DNA of 6,020 nucleotides from UBA7398 sp963978235. GTDB lineage: Bacteria; Actinomycetota; Actinomycetes; Nanopelagicales; Nanopelagicaceae. A program made the position numbers and the translations under genes. The stretch's first letter is position 1. Each line of letters begins with the position of its first letter. Where the stretch lies: NCBI GenBank assembly GCA_963978235.1, contig CAXBQM010000069.1:1-6020 (forward strand), given 5' to 3'. Below are positions 1-6,020 of this stretch, piece by piece. Under the pieces are notes generated by a model, which saw only the letters and a list, made by a program, of their open reading frames with translations, ran no database searches and was not told where the DNA came from.

Positions 1-1011
1 ACCAATCCAGTTGATGTCACAGCGGCAGTAATGTCTTCACCAGAACTTTTTGAAAAGTGCGTATCAATACTTGTTAACGATAAGAATGTGGACGCAATTA
101 TCGCCGCCTTCTGTGTATTAGTTGGCGAAGATGTGGAACGAATAGCGACAGCGCTTGGTGCAGCGAAGAAAGTTCGCGAGATTCCAATAGTTGTGGCGCG
201 CACAGGTGCACCATCACTTGCTCCACTCGCAACGTCTCTGCTCTCACAATTCAATATTCCGGTTTATCCCACACCAGAACGCGCGGCTCGCTCGTTAGCG
301 ATATTGCGCACTGTGAGTGCACCCCAAGAGATCAGTAATCGCGCGTTATTTCAACAGGTATCGCAACCCTCAGAAGGTGCTTCGGAGGTAGAGATAAAAA
401 GTTTGTGGCAGAGCGTGGGAATTCCAGTTCCCGAATCCTTTGTAGTGAAAGAAAAATCTGAAGTAAAAAACGCGGTGGCAAAAGTTGGTGGTCGATCTGT
501 TCTTAAAGCAGTAATTCCAGGGTTACTTCATAAGAGCGATGCCGGTGGTGTTGCACTTGATGTGCGAAGTGAAGATTGCGAAAAAGTTTTCGAAACAATG
601 ATTGCTATCGCCAAAGGAGGCGAAGCAAGTGTGCTTGTTGAACGTTTCGTTCCGAAAGGAATTGAAGCGCTAGTAGGAATTACACCATCACCACTTGGTC
701 GAGTTTTGACGATTGGTTTAGGTGGAGTTCTTACGGAAGTGATGGCTGATACTTCGCTTCGACTTCTACCAGTGAGTAAAAGTGATGTGGAAGCGATGAT
801 TGATGAGACGAGGTTAGGAAAACTTTTTGCAGGTGTGCGTGGTGCACGACCTTCTGATCGCAATGCATTTGTTGAACTGGTGCTAAGAATCACAGATGCG
901 ACATCTGGCTGGGCAGATGGATTTGAGTTAGACATTAACCCTGTAACAGTTCTTCCGGATGGCGCATGGGTGCTTGATAGCGCGTATGTCGCTGGTGGTC
1001 AGAGTAATTAA
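1..1011 (+). CDS. NDP-forming acyl-CoA synthetase (acetyl-CoA synthetase, ADP-forming type), 5'-truncated by window edge
   Basis: This enzyme family interconverts an acyl-CoA plus ADP and phosphate with the free acid, CoA and ATP through phosphohistidine intermediates in the cytoplasm. The reading frame is open from base 1, so the Met at 31 is internal; 336 residues are visible. Residues 2-9 read NPVDVTAA, the typical end of the succinyl-CoA-ligase-like CoA domain. From about residue 125 onward there is an ATP-grasp_5 domain: HKSDAGGV (H177 is the likely phosphorylated His of this domain), the glycine-rich GLGGVLTEVMAD at 239-250, an AGVRGARPSD segment, and the closing LDINPV (D311). The first phosphohistidine motif (HTGA type) should lie left of the window. 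The gene ends 37 bases before an AMP-forming acyl-CoA ligase, so a shared transcript is likely. The acid used cannot be read from sequence. Family assignment is firm and substrate is unknown. Confidence 0.9.
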   Translation, partial: TNPVDVTAAVMSSPELFEKCVSILVNDKNVDAIIAAFCVLVGEDVERIATALGAAKKVREIPIVVARTGAPSLAPLATSLLSQFNIPVYPTPERAARSLAILRTVSAPQEISNRALFQQVSQPSEGASEVEIKSLWQSVGIPVPESFVVKEKSEVKNAVAKVGGRSVLKAVIPGLLHKSDAGGVALDVRSEDCEKVFETMIAIAKGGEASVLVERFVPKGIEALVGITPSPLGRVLTIGLGGVLTEVMADTSLRLLPVSKSDVEAMIDETRLGKLFAGVRGARPSDRNAFVELVLRITDATSGWADGFELDINPVTVLPDGAWVLDSAYVAGGQSN

Positions 1012-1032
1012 TAAGATTGAGAAGTAATAAGC

Positions 1033-1041
1033 GAGAAAGGA
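1033..1041 (+). promoter_or_regulatory. Ribosome binding site for the AMP-forming ligase
   Basis: The purine-rich stretch GAGAAAGGA ends seven bases before the GTG at 1049. It supports that GTG over the in-frame ATG at 1079 as the start. It sits in the 37-base gap after the synthetase gene, and I see no separate promoter there. Confidence 0.6.
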
Positions 1042-1048
1042 ATCGATC

Positions 1049-2611
1049 GTGGATGTCGGAACACTTGTAGCGCGATCCATGCGTCGTTATCGCGATCGAA
1101 TTGCGGTTGAAGGCCCCGAAGGATCCATGACGTATGGCGAGATTGGTTCTCGCATCTTCCAACTTGCTCGTGCGCTCAAGAATTTAGGGTTAGCAGAAGG
1201 TGATCGAGTTCTTGATCTCCAATCAAATCAAAACACCTATATTGAAACCGATTTAGGTATTTCATCGGCTGGACTCTGTCGAGTGGCACTGAATTATCGA
1301 CTTCACCCAACTGACTGGGTTCGAATTACTAAAGATTGCGGCGCAAAAACTTTAATACTTGATGCGAAATTTTGGGATGATGCAGCGCCAGTACGAGAAT
1401 TAGTTGACACAATCATTGTGATTAAAGGTGACCATCCAGGCGCGCACAATTACGAAAATTTCCTCAGTAAACAATCAAGTGAACCACTTCTGTTGGCAGT
1501 CAATCCAGATGCACTGGTTTCACTGAACTACTCAAGTGGAACGACTGGAAATCCAAAAGGCGCTATTCGAACTCATCGAAATCGATTAGCTTCGTTAGGA
1601 AATATTGTCACTGATATTTTCGGAAGAACTCTCAATGAAAATGATTGCTGGGTTCATGCTGGCCCGGTCACTCACACCTCAGGTCTGTTTGTATTACCGT
1701 TCTTCACCTTCGGTGCAAAACAGATTGTGCAAGCGAAATTTGAACCAGAAGCGCTGGTTGAAGCAATTCAACATCGCGGTGCGAACGCTACGGCGCTGGT
1801 TCCGACCATGGTTGCTCGTTTACTCGCGATGGAAGATATGAACCGCGAGAAGATGGCAAACCTGAAGATGCTCGGTTACGCCGGAGCTCCAATGCCAGCT
1901 GATCAAATTCGTCAGTGCTATGACCGAATCACACCGCACATGGTGCAGTACTACGGATTAGTGGAAGCGATTCCGCCAGTAACAGTATTAAGTGCTCGTG
2001 ACCATGAACGTGGACTATTAGAAGATCCAGAAATTCTTACGAGCGCAGGAAACCCATGTACGACGGTGGAAATTCGAATTGTTGATGAGAATGGCAATGA
2101 TGTTCCGCAAGGTGAGATTGGCGAAGTTATTACTCGTGGCGATCACGTAATGCGCGGGTATTACGGAGCGGCAGGAAGTGATCCAACTGTTACGAAAGCA
2201 GTTCGCGATGGTTGGTTACATACTGGCGATCTCGGTCGACTCGATCCAGATAATCGACTCTTCTTAGTTGATCGCAAAGGCGACATGATTATTAGCGGTG
2301 GCTACAACATTTATCCACGCGAAATCGAAGAAGTCATCGCCGAAGTTGATGATGTCCTTGAGGTCGCTGTCATGGGAGTTCACGATCAAGAATGGGGACA
2401 GCGCGTTGTTGCGATGGTGACGTTGAAACCGAGCGCATCCGCAGCTGGCGATCACTTAGTCAATAAAGTCTTAGACCATTGCAAATCCCGAATGGCTACC
2501 TACAAGAAACCGAAAGAAGTCCTTATCGTCGATTCATTCCCGCTTAATTCAACGGGAAAGATTGCAAAGAAAGTCCTTAAGCAACAATTAGAAGCTAGAA
2601 ATCCAAAGTAA
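1049..2611 (+). CDS. AMP-forming acyl-CoA synthetase/ligase (ANL superfamily)
   Basis: This cytoplasmic ligase activates a carboxylic acid to an acyl-AMP and then to an acyl-CoA. Its 520 residues are normal for the family. The P-loop SSGTTGNPKG is at 162-171. An A4-type segment GPVTHTSG is at 205-212, GYAGAPMP at 276-283, the hinge-side GWLHTGD at 388-394 (D394 should bind the AMP ribose), and DRKGDMIISGGYNIYP at 408-423. The C-terminal catalytic lysine is K504 in NSTGK. The usual YGxTE motif reads YGLVE at 302-306: the adenylate-binding Thr is replaced by Val, while the Glu is kept. The GTG start is backed by a good ribosome binding site; M11 is a less likely start. The stop is in the same frame as, and only nine bases before, an acyl-CoA mutase gene, so this ligase probably supplies the mutase with substrate. 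The layout recalls the 2-hydroxyisobutyryl-CoA ligase-mutase pair, but a medium- or long-chain fatty acid ligase is equally possible from sequence. Confidence 0.92.
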   Translation: MDVGTLVARSMRRYRDRIAVEGPEGSMTYGEIGSRIFQLARALKNLGLAEGDRVLDLQSNQNTYIETDLGISSAGLCRVALNYRLHPTDWVRITKDCGAKTLILDAKFWDDAAPVRELVDTIIVIKGDHPGAHNYENFLSKQSSEPLLLAVNPDALVSLNYSSGTTGNPKGAIRTHRNRLASLGNIVTDIFGRTLNENDCWVHAGPVTHTSGLFVLPFFTFGAKQIVQAKFEPEALVEAIQHRGANATALVPTMVARLLAMEDMNREKMANLKMLGYAGAPMPADQIRQCYDRITPHMVQYYGLVEAIPPVTVLSARDHERGLLEDPEILTSAGNPCTTVEIRIVDENGNDVPQGEIGEVITRGDHVMRGYYGAAGSDPTVTKAVRDGWLHTGDLGRLDPDNRLFLVDRKGDMIISGGYNIYPREIEEVIAEVDDVLEVAVMGVHDQEWGQRVVAMVTLKPSASAAGDHLVNKVLDHCKSRMATYKKPKEVLIVDSFPLNSTGKIAKKVLKQQLEARNPK

Positions 2612-2620
2612 ATTTCACCT

Positions 2621-4108
2621 ATGGAAAAACCTGGCGAATATCCATATACGCGCGGTATCAAACCTGATGCTGGCGTTTGGACAATGGGTCAGTACGGTGG
2701 CTTTGGCACACCGAAAGAAACAAATGAACGATTTAAAATGCTTCTGGAACAAGGACTTACCGGATTTAGCGTTGCGTTAGATTTACCAACACAACTTGGA
2801 CTTGATTCTGATAATCCACTCGCTGTTGGTGAAGTAGGAAAAGTTGGCGTAGCAATTGATTCGCTGGCAGATATTGAAATATTGATGCAAGACATCCCGC
2901 TTGAAAAAATTTCACAAGTACGAACGACGGCAAATTCCATCGGATATATCTGGGCAGCGATGTTTATTGCACTTGCTGAACAACGTGGCGTTGATCCCAA
3001 TCAATTTGGAATGTTCATTCAAAATGACGTACTCAAAGAATATTTCGCCCGCGGTACCCAAATTTTCCCGGCAGAAGCTGGCTTAAAACTCTCTGTCGAT
3101 GTCATCGAATACATCGCCCGCCATGTACCAAAATGGGTACCACTAGCAATGAGTGGCTATCACATTCGGGAATCAGGCTCAGATGCCATCCAAGAAGTTG
3201 CATTCACTTTTGCAAATGCCAGAGAGTATTTAGATAAAGCGCTAGAACGTGGCGTCACTATCGATCAAGTTGCGCCAACTCTCTTCACATTCCTCTCATC
3301 CAATATTGAATTTCTACCTGAGGTCGCAAAATTCCGCGCGGCTCGACGAACCTGGGCACGATTGGCACGCGAGAAGTACCACGCACAAGATCCACGCTCT
3401 GAACAACTTCGAATATTCGCATTTACTGCTGGCTCATCACTCACGGCTCATCAACCGCTCAACAACGTTGTGCGCACGTCAGTAGAGATGCTCGCTGCAG
3501 CACTTGGTGGAATTCAAACAATGCACGTAGCCGCATTTGATGAAGCGCTTGGTGTGCCGACTGAAGAAGCGGCGACGCTTGCGTTAAGAACTCAACAAGT
3601 TATCGCTAATGAAACTGGCGTATTAGCTGGCCCCGATTTATTAGCAGGAAGTTTTGAACTCGAAAGATTAACGGATGAGCTTGCTGAAAAAATGTGGGCG
3701 ATGTTGGAAGATATTGAAAAGCGAGGTGGCGCACTCGCATGTATTAACGATGGATATTTTGCAAAAGAGTTATCAGATAAGGCATATCAATTTGCGCAAG
3801 AAGTTGAGACCGGTAAACGTAAAGTTGTTGGAGTGAATATTCATCAATCAGAGAATGCGCCATTTAAACCGTTCGTAATTGATCCCAAGAGCGAGACGAC
3901 TCAAATCGAGTCACTCAAGCGGGTAAAAGCGGAACGAAATGAATCTGCCGTGAAGAGCGCGCTAGAAAAAGTTGGTGCTGCAGCACGAGCAGGTGAGAAT
4001 GTCGTCGGACCAACAATTGAAGCGGTGAAGGCATATGCCACTGTTGGCGAAATTGTCGATCAACTCCGTTCGGTTTATGGAAAGTGGCGTCCGAATACCG
4101 CGTTTTAA
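2621..4108 (+). CDS. Divergent B12-dependent acyl-CoA mutase large subunit (methylmalonyl-CoA mutase family)
   Basis: The family performs radical carbon-skeleton rearrangements of acyl-CoAs with adenosylcobalamin. The 495 residues cover the catalytic TIM barrel: GEYPYTRGI at 5-13, QYGGFGT at 24-30, LDLPTQLG at 53-60, IQNDVLKEY at 133-141, SGYH at 178-181, FDEALGVPTEEA at 306-317, and the closing ATVGEI at 473-478. There is no C-terminal B12 domain (no DxHxxG), so a separate small subunit is needed, and none is in this window. About 50-60 residues of the usual N-terminal arm are missing; the upstream ligase stop codon lies in the same frame, so no longer start exists. I aligned it by memory to Propionibacterium methylmalonyl-CoA mutase. 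Y25, Q134, R144, H181 and E308 match Y89, Q197, R207, H244 and E370. Contacts R82, R87, T195, R283, S285, H328, Q330 and N366 appear replaced by G18, G23, F132, T220, F222, F266, F268 and A304. The substrate is unknown. No Shine-Dalgarno is visible, so translation probably couples to the ligase. Confidence 0.85.
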   Translation: MEKPGEYPYTRGIKPDAGVWTMGQYGGFGTPKETNERFKMLLEQGLTGFSVALDLPTQLGLDSDNPLAVGEVGKVGVAIDSLADIEILMQDIPLEKISQVRTTANSIGYIWAAMFIALAEQRGVDPNQFGMFIQNDVLKEYFARGTQIFPAEAGLKLSVDVIEYIARHVPKWVPLAMSGYHIRESGSDAIQEVAFTFANAREYLDKALERGVTIDQVAPTLFTFLSSNIEFLPEVAKFRAARRTWARLAREKYHAQDPRSEQLRIFAFTAGSSLTAHQPLNNVVRTSVEMLAAALGGIQTMHVAAFDEALGVPTEEAATLALRTQQVIANETGVLAGPDLLAGSFELERLTDELAEKMWAMLEDIEKRGGALACINDGYFAKELSDKAYQFAQEVETGKRKVVGVNIHQSENAPFKPFVIDPKSETTQIESLKRVKAERNESAVKSALEKVGAAARAGENVVGPTIEAVKAYATVGEIVDQLRSVYGKWRPNTAF

Positions 4109-4125
4109 TTTCTTCGTATCTACTG

Positions 4126-4134
4126 TGACATAAT
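4126..4134 (+). promoter_or_regulatory. Candidate extended -10 promoter for tRNA-Thr and the downstream transporter
   Basis: TGA followed directly by CATAAT gives an extended -10 element (TGn plus a five-of-six match to TATAAT), about 15 bases before the tRNA. A start near 4141 would leave a roughly 9-base 5' leader for RNase P to remove. I see no good -35 hexamer; bases 4106-4115 are only T-rich. It is the only promoter-like element in the 41-base gap after the mutase gene, but the match is short and could be chance. Confidence 0.4.
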
Positions 4135-4149
4135 TACGCGGCTATTAAC

Positions 4150-4221
4150 GCCTCCCTAGCTCAGTGGTAGAGCATCCGCCTTGTAAGCGGAAGGTCGTCA
4201 GTTCAATCCTGACGGGGGGCT
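4150..4221 (+). tRNA. tRNA-Thr (anticodon UGU)
   Basis: A full 72-base cloverleaf can be folded by hand. The acceptor stem is 4150-4156 with 4214-4220, with one T-G wobble. The D stem is GCTC/GAGC (4159-4162 with 4170-4173) with a seven-base loop containing GG. The anticodon stem is TCCGC/GCGGA (4175-4179 with 4187-4191). The anticodon loop CTTGTAA carries TGT at 4182-4184, which reads ACA threonine codons. The variable loop has five bases (4192-4196). The T stem is GTCAG/CTGAC with loop TTCAATC. The discriminator is T4221. CCA is not encoded (CGT follows), so a CCA-adding enzyme is required. The transporter start codon lies only three bases downstream. Confidence 0.97.
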
Positions 4222-4224
4222 CGT

Positions 4225-5460
4225 ATGCACAATGAAGAAGCACGAACTTCGCATCAAAACACAATCGTTCGCACATTAAGCGCCGCACAAGTTCTTAATG
4301 GTGTTGGCGTTGCTGGAACTGTGGCTGCGGGTTCACTACTCGTCGCAGCAATTTCAGATTCCGAATCATTAGCAGGACTCGCACAGACAACATCAGTACT
4401 TGGTGCGGCAATGATGGCGCTCCCGCTTGCCAGACTTACTCAAAAAGGTGGGCGTCGTTTAGCTTTAATGTCGGGTTATCTCATCGGCGTTATTGGCGCA
4501 ATCTTCGCCATTATTGGTGGCGCTGAAAAAATTCTTTTTCTCATGTTGTTAGGAACATTTATGGTTGGCGCAGCATCTGCTGCGGGATATCAAGCGCGAT
4601 TTGCCGCAATTGATTTAGCAACACCAGAACGGCGCGCAAAAGATCTCTCATTCGTAGTGTGGGGATCGACAATTGGTGCTGTTACTGGACCAAACTTAAT
4701 GGATCCAGCCGGCGCTATCGCCGAGTCACTCTCGCTGCCACATTTAGTAGGGCCATATTTCATCGCAGCAGTAAGTCTTCTCTTTGCAACAGTTGTTGTA
4801 TTTCTTTTTCTCAAACCAGATCCTTATCTCACAGCAAATATTTCTGCAGATGGAAAGACGCAGAAGAAACATGAAAGTACTCGAACAGCGTTGCGACATA
4901 TCGGCCAAATACCGCAGGCGCTTTTTGCTATTTCAGCGGTGGGAATTGGCCATCTTGCGATGGTCTCAATTATGGTGATGACACCAGTTCATATGTCCCA
5001 TGTTCATGTTTCGTTAAAAATAATTGGCCTAGTAATCAGTGTTCATGTGCTTGGCATGTATGCCTTTGCGCCTCTTATCGGAACATTGAGTGATCGGCTG
5101 GGGCGAGTGAAAGTGATTCAGATCGGATTTCTTATTCTTCTTGCGGCCGCGATAATTTCTGGACTTTCACCTGCAATGTCGACGATTCCACTCGGAATAG
5201 GTCTCTTTCTCTTAGGACTAGGTTGGTCCTGCACATTAATTGCGGGTTCGACGTATCTCTCGGAATCTGTCGCTACAGAGATGAAACCAGCCTCGCAAGG
5301 CGCAAGTGATCTCGTAATGAACTTGATGGGCGCTCTTGGTGGTGCACTGAGTGGTGTAATTATTGGAATTTTTTCCTATGGATTGCTCTGCGCTGTCGTT
5401 GGAGTGTGTGTTCTCGTGCTCGGAATATGGTCTTTTCGAATGAGAGCGTTAGTCGCGTAA
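4225..5460 (+). CDS. Major facilitator superfamily (MFS) transporter, 12 predicted helices
   Basis: This is an inner-membrane secondary transporter of unknown substrate. The 411 residues are typical of MFS_1. Hydrophobic segments fall near 17-43, 50-70, 80-99, 102-122, 141-158, 175-197, 229-252, 263-286, 297-313, 320-340, 362-382 and 384-404. A hydrophilic central loop at 198-228 separates the two six-helix halves. Motif A is well kept in the second half (GTLSDRLGRVK, 286-296) but degenerate in the first (ARLTQKGGRR, 69-78), where the usual Asp is absent. A motif-C-like GAVTGPNL follows helix 5. The first ATG at 4225 is the only reasonable start, since helix 1 begins about 17 residues in. It lies three bases after the tRNA end, so there is no room for a normal ribosome binding site. 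The only G-rich stretch within range is the tRNA acceptor strand itself (4214-4219). The 3' end overlaps the convergent ApbE gene by 12 bases. Drug or metabolite efflux is a common role for such proteins but is not shown here. Confidence 0.9.
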   Translation: MHNEEARTSHQNTIVRTLSAAQVLNGVGVAGTVAAGSLLVAAISDSESLAGLAQTTSVLGAAMMALPLARLTQKGGRRLALMSGYLIGVIGAIFAIIGGAEKILFLMLLGTFMVGAASAAGYQARFAAIDLATPERRAKDLSFVVWGSTIGAVTGPNLMDPAGAIAESLSLPHLVGPYFIAAVSLLFATVVVFLFLKPDPYLTANISADGKTQKKHESTRTALRHIGQIPQALFAISAVGIGHLAMVSIMVMTPVHMSHVHVSLKIIGLVISVHVLGMYAFAPLIGTLSDRLGRVKVIQIGFLILLAAAIISGLSPAMSTIPLGIGLFLLGLGWSCTLIAGSTYLSESVATEMKPASQGASDLVMNLMGALGGALSGVIIGIFSYGLLCAVVGVCVLVLGIWSFRMRALVA

Positions 5461-6020
5461 TTGATTGGAATAGCTCCAGGATGTTCGATGGTGGCGATTG
5501 ATTGCAAAAACTTCATATTCGCGTAGTTCTGGTTGATCAAACCACGGAGCGCCATCAATACCGCTGACCATCACCGCAGTTGCCAGCGCATCAGTAATTG
5601 CACCGTTTGGGCCAAGAATTGAAACTGATTTTGCACCGATTGCAATCAAACCAGTAAATGGGTCGTGAATATGTGCGCCTTTTTCGTAATCACCACTCGT
5701 CGCAATTGCACCATCGAAGATTTCATACGTTTTAACAACATTATCTAGATTCTCTGGATCGCTAATTCCAATCATCCATGGTCGTACTTCACCTTCGTTA
5801 AGTTCACCACCTCGAAGCGTGAGATCACCCGCTGCGTTAATTAATACATGCTCGATTCCTAGATTAGTCAGTAAGTTTGCGCATTTGTCGGCCGCCCACC
5901 CTTTCACCAATCCAGAAGGATCAAAGCCACCTGTGACCGACCATGGATCAAATGCGCCAGAGGTAATTGATCTCATCTGCTCACAAAGTTTCCATACTTC
6001 GATCACTTCTAGGTCAGCAT
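5449..6020 (-). CDS. apbE: FAD:protein FMN transferase (ApbE family), 5' end beyond window edge
   Basis: ApbE enzymes cleave FAD and attach FMN covalently to a Thr or Ser of partner flavoproteins such as Nqr/Rnf subunits or FMN-binding reductases, usually outside the cytoplasmic membrane. The frame stays open to the right edge (codons for A, D, L and E precede the GTG at 6006), so that GTG is not the start; 189 residues are visible of a family usually near 300. Counting from the edge, the motifs are GAFDPW at 21-26, DPSGLVKGWAAD at 33-44 (the conserved KG is 39-40), INAAGD at 60-65, ATSGDYE at 106-112, HIHDPFTG at 116-123, and the metal-site region TDALATA at 142-148. The missing part includes the N-terminal strands and any signal peptide or lipobox, so export cannot be judged. 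No partner flavoprotein is visible; it could lie upstream, to the right. The gene converges on the MFS transporter and shares 12 bases with it. Confidence 0.93.
   Translation of the reverse strand, partial: ADLEVIEVWKLCEQMRSITSGAFDPWSVTGGFDPSGLVKGWAADKCANLLTNLGIEHVLINAAGDLTLRGGELNEGEVRPWMIGISDPENLDNVVKTYEIFDGAIATSGDYEKGAHIHDPFTGLIAIGAKSVSILGPNGAITDALATAVMVSGIDGAPWFDQPELREYEVFAINRHHRTSWSYSNQLRD

Noticed and set aside
31..33. ATG at 31 as the start of the left-edge gene
   Set aside because: The same frame is open to base 1 and encodes the conserved NPVDVTAA segment, so the gene continues left of the window.
528..935. 135-codon open frame on the - strand
   Set aside because: It lies wholly inside the conserved ATP-grasp region of the synthetase on the other strand and has low-complexity Ser/Thr-rich composition with no recognisable domain.
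935..1162. 75-codon - strand frame crossing the synthetase-ligase gap
   Set aside because: It overlaps both well-supported genes, has no ribosome site that I could see and no recognisable motif.
2689..3000. 103-codon - strand frame
   Set aside because: It is the reverse shadow of the conserved mutase barrel and looks like nothing known.
2621..4108. Calling the mutase a 2-hydroxyisobutyryl-CoA mutase from its position beside a ligase
   Set aside because: The diagnostic Ile and Asp of that enzyme are Tyr25 and Ala52 here, and its Gln at the 208 position is Arg144, so the neighbourhood alone does not justify the name.
4109..4149. Rho-independent terminator after the mutase gene
   Set aside because: The gap has no inverted repeat followed by a T-run; the T-rich stretch at 4103-4111 lacks a stem.
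4150..4221. tRNA-Thr as an integration (att) site for a mobile element
   Set aside because: tRNA 3' ends are common integration sites, but there is no integrase, no direct repeat of the tRNA 3' end in the window, and no visible composition shift downstream.
6004..6006. GTG at 6006 (- strand) as the ApbE start
   Set aside because: The frame runs open to the right edge, and the protein from this GTG would lack the N-terminal third of the family.

Overview
The window looks like bacterial chromosome from a mid-GC organism (mid-40s percent GC by eye, counted on only two lines). It is densely packed, with four genes and one tRNA on the + strand and one gene on the - strand. Protein style (the AMP-ligase, the acyl-CoA mutase large subunit and the ApbE type), a GTG start and a tRNA without encoded CCA fit an Actinomycetota lineage with a small, moderately AT-rich genome, such as planktonic freshwater or marine groups. 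That placement is inference and weak.

Left part (1-4108): three co-directional genes form a probable operon for activating and rearranging a carboxylic acid. In order they are the 3' part of an NDP-forming acyl-CoA synthetase (ATP-grasp type), an AMP-forming acyl-CoA ligase, and a coenzyme-B12-dependent acyl-CoA mutase large subunit of the methylmalonyl-CoA mutase family. A ligase followed directly by a mutase large subunit resembles the known ligase-mutase layout of 2-hydroxyisobutyrate pathways. The pocket residues here are not those of 2-hydroxyisobutyryl-CoA mutase, however. The mutase lacks the usual N-terminal arm and the B12-binding domain. It has also lost many residues that contact CoA and cofactor in methylmalonyl-CoA mutase, while keeping the core Tyr, Arg, His, Gln and Glu. 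No small B12-binding subunit or mutase chaperone is encoded here. This gene is the most unusual item in the window.

Middle (4109-4221): a short gap holds a plausible extended -10 promoter, then a complete tRNA-Thr(UGU). The start codon of a 12-helix MFS transporter (4225-5460) lies three bases after the mature tRNA end, so the transporter is probably cotranscribed with the tRNA and possibly translated without a leader.

Right part (5449-6020): the 3' part of an ApbE-type FAD:protein FMN transferase lies on the - strand, converging on the transporter and overlapping it by 12 bases. Its start is beyond the right edge.

No gene-free stretch exceeds about 40 bases. I saw no CRISPR array, insertion sequence, integrase or convincing hairpin terminator.
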